From: an uncultured Anaeroplasmataceae bacterium
GTDB lineage: Bacteria; Bacillota_I; Bacilli_A; Acholeplasmatales; Anaeroplasmataceae
Direction: 5' to 3'
DNA: 49,604 nt
NCBI GenBank assembly: GCA_934229785.1
Contig: CAKQEA010000013.1
Span: forward strand, 1-49,604
The translations under genes were made by a program, and so were the position numbers. Under the pieces are notes generated by a model. The model saw nothing but the letters and a program-made list of their open reading frames with translations, was not told the origin of the DNA and did not search any database. This document shows, piece by piece, positions 24,050 through 33,390 of the stretch (position 1 is its first letter; the number at the start of each line of letters is the position of its first letter).

Positions 24050-24847
24050 ATGAAGAAGAATTTTGGCATTTTATTAATTATTTTTTCTTTAGTTTTGTTT
24101 TGCTTGACTGGGTGTTCAAATGATTCATCACCTGGTGTTAGTGATGGTGGTGGAAATAATAGTGGCGAAATTGTTGACAAAACTACATCTCAAAAAATTA
24201 TTTATACTGTTGATTATGATTTAGAATGTGCTGATATTAATGAGTGTATGGAAGGTATTCTTAATAAGAGCAAGGAGCTTAGTGGCTATGTTTTAACATC
24301 TAGAGTTTCAAATAATTATGCAAGCTATACAATAAAGGTTCCAACCTCTAAGCTTGATGAGTTTTTAAATTATATTGATGGTTTAGGTAATACAGCTAAT
24401 AAAAGTATTACAACTGATGATGTAACGTCAAAATATAATATGATTACATCTGAAATTGAGGTTCTTGAGGCTAGAAGAGAAGCTTATATTAATATGCTAA
24501 AAAATAATAGTTTAAGTTTATCTGATGAGCTTGAGATTAATAAAGCATTAGATGAGGTATCTTCTAGATTGCAGTCACTATATTATGATAAAGCAGTATT
24601 TGATTCTAAGGTGGATTATTCAACTATTAATATTGGCTGCGAAGCTATAGAGAATCAAGGCTTTTTTACAACATATGCTGGCTATTTAAGGGATTTTTTT
24701 GTTGGAATTGGTAAAGGAGTAATGTATATTCTTCCTATTTTGATTATTGGTGGAATAATTTCAGTTGTTATTATAATTGTTGATAAGAAGAGAAAAAAGA
24801 AAAAAATAGAAAGTACTAATGATGGTGGAAAGAATGACAATGCCTGA
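24050..24847 (+). CDS. DUF4349 family lipoprotein
   Basis: Surface lipoprotein of unknown function. Seen: lipobox LTGC near residue 22, a Ser/Gly/Asn-rich linker, a DUF4349 domain with a paired beta module (VLTSRVSNNYASYTIKVPTSKLDEFL) and coiled-coil helices (about 130-185), then one C-terminal membrane span and a Lys-rich cytosolic tail. Lipidation plus a C-terminal TM is typical of the family. GGGGGAT lies upstream of the ATG at 24050. An extended -10 (TGC-TATAAT, 24010-24018) precedes it. 265 residues. Confidence 0.85.
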   Translation: MKKNFGILLIIFSLVLFCLTGCSNDSSPGVSDGGGNNSGEIVDKTTSQKIIYTVDYDLECADINECMEGILNKSKELSGYVLTSRVSNNYASYTIKVPTSKLDEFLNYIDGLGNTANKSITTDDVTSKYNMITSEIEVLEARREAYINMLKNNSLSLSDELEINKALDEVSSRLQSLYYDKAVFDSKVDYSTINIGCEAIENQGFFTTYAGYLRDFFVGIGKGVMYILPILIIGGIISVVIIIVDKKRKKKKIESTNDGGKNDNA

Positions 24848-24863
24848 GCATTGTCATTTTTTT
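24833..24863 (+). terminator. Terminator overlapping the DUF4349 stop codon
   Basis: Perfect 11-bp stem 24833-24843/24848-24858 with loop CTGA that contains the stop codon (24845-24847), then T7. The last codons of the gene are part of the terminator. Confidence 0.88.
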
Positions 24864-24871
24864 CAACTTTA

Positions 24872-24900
24872 TTGATATTTGTGGGCAGTTTTGATATAAT
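24872..24900 (+). promoter_or_regulatory. Promoter of the gdpP-rplI fusion operon
   Basis: TTGATA at 24872-24877, 17-bp spacer, TATAAT at 24895-24900, 25 nt before the start codon. Confidence 0.75.
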
Positions 24901-24924
24901 TGAATGGATGAGGTGATAAGTTTT

Positions 24925-27366
24925 ATGAAAAAGATTTTTATAAGTATAGCCTTATTTATTGCGACTGGAGTATGTGGTTACTTTACATACTATTATTTAG
25001 TTAAAAATCAACCTGTTTTATCGATTGTATTTTTATCAGCTGCTTTAATAGCTCTTGCATTTGGTGTGTTCTTTTTATTTCTATTTTTCAATCGTAATAA
25101 TCAAGAGAAAATTAAGTCATTGCAAACTAGATTGAAGCTTTGGACAAATATTTCTTATCATGTTACTGGTGCTGGTGATGAGGTTTTTAACAATTTACCA
25201 GTTGGAATATTAGTATATGATGATTCAAATGATATTAAATGGGCTAATGATTATACTAAGAAGATTTTTAATAATAGCTTGGTTGATTCATCACTTGAGG
25301 TTATTTCAAAGGACTTATTGTCAGATGTCGTTCATGGCAAGGAAAGAATGATTTTAAAATATGGTGATGCTTCATATGATGTCATTCATAATGCTAAAAA
25401 TGATATTTTATATTTTTTTGATGTTACTCAAAGAGAAGAAATTATAAAAAGATATAATGCTAGAATTACTGCGGTTGGTATTGTTGGTATAGATAATTTG
25501 GAGGAATCATTAAAAAGGTTTGACGTTCAAGAAAAAACTAATTTAAGAGGTCAAATATTAGGTGAAATTTCTGATTGGGTTGGTAATTATAATTGTTATT
25601 TGCAATCTGTTTCAAATGATAGAATGGTTATAGTTATGGATAGAGAATCACTTGATAAGATGATTACAGATAAGTTTTCAGTTTTAACGAAGGTTCGTGA
25701 AATTTCACAAAAGAACAGGTTAAAAGCTAGTATTTCAATGGGAATTGCTTGTTATGATGTTGAATCTGATGAGCTAGGCACTTTGGCTCAAAATGCAATT
25801 GAACTTGCTGAAAAGCGAGGAGGAGATCAGGTTGTTGTTAATGTGCAGGGTGAAAAGATTCAGTACTTTGGTGGTAATACAAATTCACTTGAAAAGAATA
25901 CTTTGGTTGAGGCTCGTATGCAAACTATGGCATTAAAGGAAGCTGTTGAGGGTAGTTCAAATGTTTTAATTATGGCTCATAATTTGGCTGATTGTGATGC
26001 GATTGGATCTATGCTTGGTGTTTTTCATTTAGTTCAAAGCTCTAATGTGGATGTTAAGATGGTTTTTCAAGCAGAGCTTGCTGATGTAACTGTAAATAAG
26101 ATTTTTAATGAGATTCAGACTGTTCCAAGCCTTGCTTCTAATTTTATTACAGAGCGCGAGGCTATGGATTTATTAAAGCCTACAACACTGCTTATTATTA
26201 CAGATACACAATCACCAAGACTTTGTATGTTTCCAGGGCTTTATCAAAATGCAAGTAAGATTTCTATTATTGATCATCATAGAGCTGGTGATGCTGGGTA
26301 TAAGGAGTCTTTATCCTATTATGTAGAAACCTCTGCCTCATCAAGTGTTGAGCTTGTTAGTGAAATGTTTATGTTTTATAATGAGGGTATTGAGGTTACT
26401 CCTTTAGAGGCATCAATTATGCTTGCAGGTATTGTTGTAGATACGAATAATTTTACATTTAGATCGGGTATGAGAACTTTTGAAGCTGCGTCTACTCTTC
26501 GTTCAATGGGAGCTGATATGGTTTATGTTAGAAAATTGTTGCGTGAACCAATGAGTGTAGAACAGGAGCTTGCTTCAGCACTTATGCGAGCTGAAATTAT
26601 TGCAAAGAGATTTGCGATTGTTTGTCTAGAGGAAGGACATATGGTTCAAGATAGAACTACTTTAGCTAAGATTTCTGATAAGCTATTAGGTATTGAGGGC
26701 GTTGATACTTCGTTTACTATTGGTATGATTGCAGAGAATACTATTGGTGTATCAGCTAGAAGCTTAGATAGTGTCAATGTCCAAATTATTATGGAAGAGA
26801 TGGGTGGTGGAGGTCACTTTAATAGTGCAGCTACTCAGCTTAAGGATACAACAATTGAAACTGTTAAGGAAATGCTTGTTGAAATAATTAAAAGAGAATA
26901 TGTTGATGATGGAGATGAAAAAATGAAGGTTATTTTATTGACAGATGTTAAAGGTAAGGGTAAAAAGAATGATATTATTGATGTAGCAAATGGATATGGT
27001 AATTACCTTTTAACAAATAAGTTAGGTGTATTAGCTACAAATGAAAATTTAGAGAATCTTGCTCGTGAAGAGGAACAAGAACGTATTGATGAGGAACGTA
27101 GAAGAGATGTTTTGAAAAAACTTAAGGAAGAAATTCAAGGTAAGTTTATTTCAATTTATATTAAGGTTGGTGCTGATGGAAAGAATTTCGGTCATATTAC
27201 AACAAAATTAATTTGTGATGAATTTGAGGCTCAAACAGGTATTCATCTTGATAAGCGTAAGGTTGAGCTACCAGCTGAGATAAATTCCGTTGGTATATTT
27301 ACTGCAAGTGTTAAGCTTGAAAAGGATATTATTGCTACATTTGAAATTAAGGTTATTGAAAAGTAA
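24925..27366 (+). CDS. Fusion of cyclic-di-AMP phosphodiesterase GdpP and ribosomal protein L9
   Basis: The N-terminal two-thirds is GdpP, which degrades c-di-AMP: two membrane spans (about 4-22 and 32-52), a PAS-like region, a degenerate GGDEF (about 170-305) without an intact GGDEF motif, DHH domain with HNLADCDAIGS (352-362) and IIDHH (448-452), and DHHA1 with GGGGHFNSAA near 627. From residue 667 the sequence is L9 (MKVILLTDVKGKGKKNDI to the end, 147 residues). No stop separates them. GGAG 9 nt before the internal ATG at 26923 could allow separate L9 synthesis. This fusion is known from Mollicutes relatives. ATG 24925 has AGGTGA upstream. Confidence 0.93.
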   Translation: MKKIFISIALFIATGVCGYFTYYYLVKNQPVLSIVFLSAALIALAFGVFFLFLFFNRNNQEKIKSLQTRLKLWTNISYHVTGAGDEVFNNLPVGILVYDDSNDIKWANDYTKKIFNNSLVDSSLEVISKDLLSDVVHGKERMILKYGDASYDVIHNAKNDILYFFDVTQREEIIKRYNARITAVGIVGIDNLEESLKRFDVQEKTNLRGQILGEISDWVGNYNCYLQSVSNDRMVIVMDRESLDKMITDKFSVLTKVREISQKNRLKASISMGIACYDVESDELGTLAQNAIELAEKRGGDQVVVNVQGEKIQYFGGNTNSLEKNTLVEARMQTMALKEAVEGSSNVLIMAHNLADCDAIGSMLGVFHLVQSSNVDVKMVFQAELADVTVNKIFNEIQTVPSLASNFITEREAMDLLKPTTLLIITDTQSPRLCMFPGLYQNASKISIIDHHRAGDAGYKESLSYYVETSASSSVELVSEMFMFYNEGIEVTPLEASIMLAGIVVDTNNFTFRSGMRTFEAASTLRSMGADMVYVRKLLREPMSVEQELASALMRAEIIAKRFAIVCLEEGHMVQDRTTLAKISDKLLGIEGVDTSFTIGMIAENTIGVSARSLDSVNVQIIMEEMGGGGHFNSAATQLKDTTIETVKEMLVEIIKREYVDDGDEKMKVILLTDVKGKGKKNDIIDVANGYGNYLLTNKLGVLATNENLENLAREEEQERIDEERRRDVLKKLKEEIQGKFISIYIKVGADGKNFGHITTKLICDEFEAQTGIHLDKRKVELPAEINSVGIFTASVKLEKDIIATFEIKVIEK

Positions 27367-27380
27367 TGGAGGGATTTACT

Positions 27381-28730
27381 ATGAATACTCCAAGTATTCC
27401 TTGTGATATTGATGCTGAGATTGCGTTAATAGGATGTATATTTCTTGATGAAAATGTAATAACTGAGGTTTCTGATATTTTAGCTCCAGAGGATTTTTAT
27501 GATGCTAAGAATCGTATGATTTATCGCGCTATGCTACGTTTATCTAATTCTGGTAAAAATGTTGATGTTACAACTGTTGTTTCTGAGCTTACTAGTGAAA
27601 ATAGGTTAGAACAATGTGGCGGCTATGAATATATTTCAAAAATTGCTGATTATAGCTACTCAATTGGAAATGTTGATTCTTATGTTGAATTAATCGAAAA
27701 TGCGTCATTAAGAAGAAATACAATTAATAAACTAACTGAGCTTGCTCAGAAGGGTTATGATAATTCTATTAGTGCTTTTGATTTTATTGAAGATGTTGAG
27801 CATAATGTTTTTGAATTATCTAAGCGTAGAAGAGTTGATGAGTTTAGATCTATTGCTGAGGTTTCTAAGTCTGTTATGGAAACCACAGAAAAAAATGCAT
27901 CTTTAAATGAAGAGGTTATTGGTCTTGATACTGGTTTTGGGCATTTAAATAGAATTACTCAGGGATTTCAACCAGGTCAGCTTTTAATATTGGCTGCTCG
28001 TCCTGCGATGGGTAAATCAGCTATGGCTATGAACTTGGCTATGAATGTTGCTAATAAAAATAGAAATGGTAATGCTACTGTTGCTATTTTCTCACTTGAA
28101 ATGTCAGCTGAGCAGTTGGTTGAAAGAATGGTTTCTTGTGACAGCTCTATTAGATTAAATCAGATTAAAAATGGTCATATTCCTAAAAATGACTGGATTC
28201 GTTTTACAACTAGCTGTTCAAAGCTTGGTGGTATGAATTTGTATTTCGATGATTCAGCTGGTTCAACTATTGCCTCTATACGTGCTAAATGTCGTAAATT
28301 AAAAACTGATGAACGTGGGCTTGATTTTATTGTTATTGATTATTTACAGTTAATTGAGGGTGATGCTTCAAGTCAAAGGGATACTCAACAGGCGAAAATT
28401 ACTAAAATCACTCGTTCACTTAAGCTTATGGCAAGAGAACTTGAGGTTCCTGTTTTAGCATTATCACAATTATCACGTGATGTTGAAAAGCGTGAGGGTG
28501 ATAAAAGACCAATTATGGCAGATTTACGTGATTCAGGTTCTATTGAGCAGGATGCTGATATTGTAATGTTTTTATACCGTGAGGATTATTATAATCATCA
28601 ATCAGAGCGTAAGGGTGAAGCAGATTTAATTATTGCTAAAAACCGTTCTGGATCTACAAGTGAGGGTTTACCTTTTATATTTACTGGAGAGTTCCAGCGT
28701 TTTAAGGAAAAGAAGGAAGGAGACGAGTAA
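27381..28730 (+). CDS. dnaB: Replicative DNA helicase DnaB (DnaC in Bacillus)
   Basis: Hexameric 5'-3' helicase of the replication fork. Seen: N-terminal PSIPCDIDAEIALIGCIFLD, a linker, RecA-like domain with Walker A ARPAMGKSAMA (about 206-216), FSLEMSAEQL, Walker B DFIVIDYLQLIEG and the arginine-finger region LALSQLSRDVEKR. 449 residues. ATG 27381 is chosen for the GGAGGG 7 nt upstream. It follows rplI as in B. subtilis, and 4 nt separate it from prfA. No intein. Confidence 0.96.
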   Translation: MNTPSIPCDIDAEIALIGCIFLDENVITEVSDILAPEDFYDAKNRMIYRAMLRLSNSGKNVDVTTVVSELTSENRLEQCGGYEYISKIADYSYSIGNVDSYVELIENASLRRNTINKLTELAQKGYDNSISAFDFIEDVEHNVFELSKRRRVDEFRSIAEVSKSVMETTEKNASLNEEVIGLDTGFGHLNRITQGFQPGQLLILAARPAMGKSAMAMNLAMNVANKNRNGNATVAIFSLEMSAEQLVERMVSCDSSIRLNQIKNGHIPKNDWIRFTTSCSKLGGMNLYFDDSAGSTIASIRAKCRKLKTDERGLDFIVIDYLQLIEGDASSQRDTQQAKITKITRSLKLMARELEVPVLALSQLSRDVEKREGDKRPIMADLRDSGSIEQDADIVMFLYREDYYNHQSERKGEADLIIAKNRSGSTSEGLPFIFTGEFQRFKEKKEGDE

Positions 28731-28734
28731 TTTT

Positions 28735-29814
28735 ATGAAGGATCGTCTAAATATAATTGAAAAAAGATATGAAGAAATAAATGAGCTTTTATCACAACCA
28801 GAGGTTGTTTGTGATGTTAAAAGGCTTACTACTTTATCAAAGGAACAAAGATCTTTAGAAAAGATTGTTGTTTTATATAGAGAACAAAAAAAGCTTGAGG
28901 ATGCTATACCTGATTTAAAGGAATTAAAAAAATCTGGTGATCCTGAAATGATGGAAATGGCTGAAGAGGAGTTAAGCGAAACTGAGGCTAGATTAAAAAC
29001 TATTGAAGAGGAAATTAAGGTTTTACTATTACCTAAGGATCCTAATGATGAAAAGGATGTTATTGTTGAAATACGTGGAGCAGTAGGTGGAGATGAGGCA
29101 AATATTTTTGCTGGGGATCTATTCCGTATGTATTCAAAATATGCTGAATCTAAAGGCTGGAAGATTGAAATATATGATGCAATGCCATCTGAAATGGGTG
29201 GATATTCTCAAATTTCATTTAAGGTTTCTGGTGAAAGTGTTTATTCGTTTTTAAAGTTTGAATCAGGTGGACATAGAGTTCAGCGTATTCCAGTAACTGA
29301 AGCAAATGGTAGAATTCAAACATCAATTGCAACAGTTCTTGTTATGCCTGAGGCTGAGGAGATTGATTTCCAGCTTGAGGAGAAGGATTTACGTATTGAT
29401 ACATTCTGTTCTTCAGGTCCTGGTGGACAGGGTGTTAACACTACTTATTCAGCAGTACGTGTTACATATATTCCAACTGGAGAATATGTTGCTTGTCAAA
29501 TTTATCGTTCTCAGCATGAAAATAAGGCAACAGCCATGAATTTGTTAAGAACAAGAATTTATGAGCGTATGATTGAGGCTGAGGCTGAAAAGACAGGTGC
29601 AACTCGTCAAGCCTTAATTGGACATGGTGAACGTAGTGAAAAGATTAGAACCTACAATTACCCACAAAATCGTGTAACTGATCATAGAATTGGCTTTTCT
29701 ATAAATAGGTTAGATGCTATTATTGATGGAAAGCTTGATTTAGTAATTCAAGAATTAATAAATGAGGATCAAAAAAGAAAGCTTTCTCTTGAATCAGCTG
29801 AAGGCTTACAATAA
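28735..29814 (+). CDS. prfA: Peptide chain release factor 1
   Basis: Terminates translation at UAA and UAG. Seen: GGQ at 230-232 (SSGPGGQGVNTT), GGDEANIFAGDLFRMY, and the stop-recognition segment HRVQRIPVTEANGRIQTS, where PVT corresponds to the RF1 PxT tripeptide. 359 residues. The ATG at 28735 follows AAGGAGA. The methylase gene prmC, usually next to prfA, does not follow; the next gene is on the other strand. Confidence 0.95.
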   Translation: MKDRLNIIEKRYEEINELLSQPEVVCDVKRLTTLSKEQRSLEKIVVLYREQKKLEDAIPDLKELKKSGDPEMMEMAEEELSETEARLKTIEEEIKVLLLPKDPNDEKDVIVEIRGAVGGDEANIFAGDLFRMYSKYAESKGWKIEIYDAMPSEMGGYSQISFKVSGESVYSFLKFESGGHRVQRIPVTEANGRIQTSIATVLVMPEAEEIDFQLEEKDLRIDTFCSSGPGGQGVNTTYSAVRVTYIPTGEYVACQIYRSQHENKATAMNLLRTRIYERMIEAEAEKTGATRQALIGHGERSEKIRTYNYPQNRVTDHRIGFSINRLDAIIDGKLDLVIQELINEDQKRKLSLESAEGLQ

Positions 29815-29839
29815 GATAATTAGTCTTGGTTTAATTAAT

Positions 29840-29859
29840 AAAAGCTCTTATGAGTTTTC
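29840..29859. terminator. Bidirectional terminator between prfA and the convergent gene
   Basis: AAAGCTC/GAGTTTT 7-bp stem with one wobble; T-rich on both strands. On the minus strand it overlaps the stop codon of the gene ending at 29848. Confidence 0.6.
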
Positions 29860-30414
29860 GTTAGTTTTTCCAAGATTTTTTTCGTTGAAATCTGTAAAGA
29901 ATGTGTAAGTATTAACTAAGACAATAATAAATATATTTTGACTTACTGTTCTATCCATTCTATGGTGCTTGGGAAGAATTTGCTTTTTCTTTTCTTTGAA
30001 TCTTAAATATTGATTGTGAGCTACCGGATCGAAGGCATAAATTAATAATAAAGAGGCACTAACATCTAATATTATATCTTTAAGATCAAGTTCAATTTCA
30101 TTGTTATATATTATTAGCTCTGCTAACTCAAAAACATAGACATAGGTTATTGAGGATATTATAGTTAAGGCATAGGTGTCCATAAATGTTGCAAGGAATG
30201 AAGCCATCATACCACTTGCTACTGAGGCATAGTAGCTAGCAATTTTGCTTATTTTAATGTCTTCAATTATTGTATTTTCATTTAGAATTAAAAATGATAA
30301 TATTACATCAGCTATAAATTGACTAGTTATTCCTGATTTTGCTCCATTTAAAATATTTGGAAGTATATGTGATTTATTTAGTTGTTTTATGTATTGTTCA
30401 TATTCGTTGTTCAT
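29848..30414 (-). CDS. Hypothetical membrane protein, 188 residues
   Basis: No family recognised. Three or four hydrophobic segments are visible (about 28-45, 62-80, 82-100 and 118-132), then a basic stretch (RFKEKKKQILPKHHRMDR) and a last hydrophobic segment SQNIFIIVLVNTYTFF. GGTGAT lies 4 nt upstream of the ATG. It is convergent with prfA and divergent from the XRE gene at 30541. Codon use is like its neighbours. Confidence 0.6.
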   Translation of the reverse strand: MNNEYEQYIKQLNKSHILPNILNGAKSGITSQFIADVILSFLILNENTIIEDIKISKIASYYASVASGMMASFLATFMDTYALTIISSITYVYVFELAELIIYNNEIELDLKDIILDVSASLLLIYAFDPVAHNQYLRFKEKKKQILPKHHRMDRTVSQNIFIIVLVNTYTFFTDFNEKNLGKTNENS

Positions 30415-30540
30415 TTTATCACCATTATATTTTATGATTTTTAGTTGGTGTTGAAATTAAAAATGTTATTTTTGATGAAATATGTTTTTGTTTCGTGTAT
30501 AATAGATGATAGATTGATATAAATTTAAGGAGGGATATCC

Positions 30541-30741
30541 TTGAAAAATGAGGTTTATAAATATAGAAAAGGTTTAAAAATCACTCAAGAAGAGCTTGCC
30601 AAAAGGGTTGGAGTAACAAGGCAAACTATTATTTCAATTGAACAAGGTAAGTATATTGCTTCATTGCCACTTGCTTTAAAGATAGCACGTGTATTTAATG
30701 TAAGTGTTGAGGATTTATTTCAATTAGAGGAGGGTGAGTAG
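30541..30741 (+). CDS. XRE-family helix-turn-helix regulator (short, 66 residues)
   Basis: DNA-binding protein consisting of one HTH domain: TQEELAKRVGVTRQTIISIEQGKYIASLPLALKIA, with the recognition helix near 26-38, and the ending VSVEDLFQLEEGE typical of the YgzD-like group. The TTG start is supported by AAGGAGG 6 nt upstream. A TATAAT at 30498-30503 probably belongs to it. It is coupled to a membrane protein gene starting 2 nt after its stop; in Firmicutes such regulators often control that partner. Confidence 0.9.
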   Translation: MKNEVYKYRKGLKITQEELAKRVGVTRQTIISIEQGKYIASLPLALKIARVFNVSVEDLFQLEEGE

Positions 30742-30742
30742 A

Positions 30743-31198
30743 ATGGAAAATATTGATCACTTAGTTAAAAATGCAAAGCTTAAGCTTTTAATTATGAGCT
30801 TATCAACCTTATTGCCTATTTTACTTCTTGTTTTATTACAGGTTTTGGCTTCGAATTTTAAAGAGGATTCGGCATTGCCTGATTTAGTAGTTTTTAGATA
30901 TGGTATTTTTGTTTTACTTGAGGGCTATATTGGTTTTAAAATTTCAGTTTATATTCGTATACTTACTAATGCTGATTTTGCTTCAAATGAGGTTTTGAAA
31001 AGAAACGATGAAAGAAATAAGTTTATTAAGCTTAAAACTAATGCCATGTCAATTAAGATATTTATTTATATTATTGGAATTGCTTTAATTGTTGCAGCAT
31101 TTTTAAATAGGATAGCATTTTATTCACTATTGTCTGTCTTACTTGTTTATTTGATTGTTTATTTGTTTGTTAAGTTATACTATTGTAAAAAATACTAG
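30743..31198 (+). CDS. Membrane protein partner of the XRE regulator
   Basis: 151 residues with four hydrophobic segments (about 15-33, 48-66, 98-118 and 122-145) and a polar loop with SNEVLKRNDERNKFIKLKTNAMS, which resembles the DUF2178 type of small membrane protein found with XRE regulators. That assignment is tentative. GAGGGTGAG upstream of the ATG lies within the end of the regulator gene, so translation is coupled. Confidence 0.65.
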   Translation: MENIDHLVKNAKLKLLIMSLSTLLPILLLVLLQVLASNFKEDSALPDLVVFRYGIFVLLEGYIGFKISVYIRILTNADFASNEVLKRNDERNKFIKLKTNAMSIKIFIYIIGIALIVAAFLNRIAFYSLLSVLLVYLIVYLFVKLYYCKKY

Positions 31199-31207
31199 GA
31201 GAAAGCT

Positions 31208-32083
31208 ATGGAAAAGTTTATTGAGGTTTTAAAGGCTATTTTATTTGGAGTTGTTGAAGGTATTACTGAATGGCTTCCTGTTAGTAGCACAGGACATATG
31301 ATTATTTTGGAAAGTTTATTTGATGTACAAGAAAAATATGGTGAGTCTTTTTGGAATTTATTTTTAGTTGTTATTCAGCTTGGAGCAATAATTGCGGTTA
31401 TTTGTTGTTTTTTTAATAAGCTAAACCCTTTTTTTGGTAGGTCTTTAGTAGATCAGAGTAGAAATAAAACTAATGAGGAAAAGAAAAAAATATGGATTTT
31501 ATGGGCTAAGGTTATTGTTGCATGTGTTCCTGCAGCTGTGGTTGGTCTTGTACTTGATGATGTTTTAGATAAATATTTATATAATTCAATAACTGTTTCA
31601 ATCACTCTTATTGTTTATGGTGTTTTATTTATTGCTATGGAAATTTGGAATAAAAAAAGAGAGTTTAAGATTAACTCTACTGATGAATTATCTTGGAGTA
31701 TGGCTTTTTTCATCGGTTGTTTTCAACTTCTTGCGTTGATTCCAGGTACTTCAAGAAGTGGTGTTACTATTTTAGGAGCAATGCTATTATTGTGTAATCG
31801 TGAGGTTGCTTCTGAATTTTCCTTCTTTTTGTCTATTCCTGTTATGTTTGGTGCATCTTTATTAAAGCTTGTTAAGTATTTTGTTGATGGAAATAATCTT
31901 ACTACTGATAAGGTGTTGTTTTTAGCTATTGGTTGCATTGTTGCTTATTTAGTTTCAATGATTGTTATTAAATTTTTGATGGCATTTATTAAAAAGCATG
32001 ATTTTAAATCATTTGGTATTTATCGTATTGTTTTAGGTGTGTTGTTGCTTATTTTATTTGCCTGTTGTGTAATGACAGTTTAA
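31208..32083 (+). CDS. uppP: Undecaprenyl-diphosphatase
   Basis: Membrane enzyme (BacA family) that recycles undecaprenyl pyrophosphate, the carrier lipid for cell-wall synthesis; overexpression gives bacitracin resistance in known members. Seen: GVVEGITEWLPVSSTGHMI (catalytic Glu and Ser region) near residue 13-31 and PGTSRSGVTI with the catalytic Arg near 178-187, with seven to eight spans. 291 residues. AGGAGA before the ATG; 11 nt before the following gene. Confidence 0.96.
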   Translation: MEKFIEVLKAILFGVVEGITEWLPVSSTGHMIILESLFDVQEKYGESFWNLFLVVIQLGAIIAVICCFFNKLNPFFGRSLVDQSRNKTNEEKKKIWILWAKVIVACVPAAVVGLVLDDVLDKYLYNSITVSITLIVYGVLFIAMEIWNKKREFKINSTDELSWSMAFFIGCFQLLALIPGTSRSGVTILGAMLLLCNREVASEFSFFLSIPVMFGASLLKLVKYFVDGNNLTTDKVLFLAIGCIVAYLVSMIVIKFLMAFIKKHDFKSFGIYRIVLGVLLLILFACCVMTV

Positions 32084-32094
32084 GGAGGCTTATT

Positions 32095-33390
32095 ATGAAG
32101 AGAATATTTAAATATGTTCATAATGATTTATATTTAGAGCTGATTTGTTTAATTATTCTCGGATTAAGCTTTTGTTTTGAACCGGCGGATAGAGTACTTA
32201 GTGGGTATTGGATTATTTTGTGTTCACCATCTATTTTAGTAACTGATTATTCTTATATTGCTGGTATTGGAGCTACATTGTTTAATGTTTCAACAATTAT
32301 GCTTTTTAATATTATTTTATTAAAGCTTTTGCATGTTAAGATGACTGGTCCTGTTTTTAGTGGAGTTATGATGATTGCAGGATTTTCTTTTTTTGGGAAA
32401 AATATTTTTAATACTATCCCTATTTATTTTGGTATTTGGCTGTTTTCTAGGTATAAACATGTCTCTTTTAAAAGTTTAATAATTTCAGTCTTATTTTCGA
32501 CAGGTTTATCGCCTCTTGTAAGCTATGCTATTTTTGGGTTTGGCTTGCCTTTATATTTTTCTATTCCACTTGGTATTGTATCAGGAATAGTTGCCGGATT
32601 TATCATTCCAGCCTTTTCGGCTCATACTATGGTTTTTCATGAGGGCTACAATTTGTATAATACAGGCTTTGCCTTAGGTATAATCTCAGCTTTATTTTAT
32701 GCAGTTTTTAATTTGTTTGGTTTAAAAGCTACACCTGTTAAGCTATATGATGATTCAGAGTCAATGATGTTTTATTATGCACTACTTATTGTGTCTTTCT
32801 TTTTTATAGTTTTTTCTTTCATTGGTGATGCTTGTTTTTTTGAAAAATATATTAAATTAATTAAAAGACCAGGTAAGATAATTAATGATTTTATTTCTGA
32901 GTATGGTGTTGAGGCTGTTATGTTTAATATTGGAATAATTGGAGTTATGTTTACCTTATTATTTTTTCTAGTAGGTGTTCCATTAAATGGTATTTTATTT
33001 GGAAGTGTAATTTCGGTTATGGGGTGTGCTGCCTTTGGAGTTAATCCTAAAAATTTAATTTCAATTTGGGTTGGAGCTGGGTTAGCTTTACTTATTAGAA
33101 TGCTTACAATTGGTGATTTTAATTTTGATGTTTATCGTGATTTAAGTGTTATGATTGCCTTTATATTTTCAGCTGGATTGGCACCTATTAGTAGTAGATA
33201 TGGTTTTATTTACGGTGTGGCTGGAGGCTTTTTACATATAGCTTTGACTCCACTTGTTATTTCATTACAGGGGGGCTTTGATTTATATAATAATGGTTTA
33301 TCAGCAGGATTTGAGGCTTCAATATTAGTTGTTTGTGCTCAAAATGTTTTTACTAAGGAGAAGACGAAATGGAAGAGAAGAACAAAATAG
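32095..33390 (+). CDS. DUF1576 family membrane protein
   Basis: Polytopic membrane protein, about ten spans, of unknown function. An internal duplication is visible: FHEGYNLYNTGFALGIISA in the first half and LQGGFDLYNNGLSAGFEAS near the C-terminus, the Tyr-Asn-x-Gly motif being characteristic of the family. A transporter-like inverted or tandem repeat architecture is inferred. ATG 32095 follows AAGGAGG. 431 residues. The stop overlaps the next ORF by 22 bases. Confidence 0.8.
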   Translation: MKRIFKYVHNDLYLELICLIILGLSFCFEPADRVLSGYWIILCSPSILVTDYSYIAGIGATLFNVSTIMLFNIILLKLLHVKMTGPVFSGVMMIAGFSFFGKNIFNTIPIYFGIWLFSRYKHVSFKSLIISVLFSTGLSPLVSYAIFGFGLPLYFSIPLGIVSGIVAGFIIPAFSAHTMVFHEGYNLYNTGFALGIISALFYAVFNLFGLKATPVKLYDDSESMMFYYALLIVSFFFIVFSFIGDACFFEKYIKLIKRPGKIINDFISEYGVEAVMFNIGIIGVMFTLLFFLVGVPLNGILFGSVISVMGCAAFGVNPKNLISIWVGAGLALLIRMLTIGDFNFDVYRDLSVMIAFIFSAGLAPISSRYGFIYGVAGGFLHIALTPLVISLQGGFDLYNNGLSAGFEASILVVCAQNVFTKEKTKWKRRTK

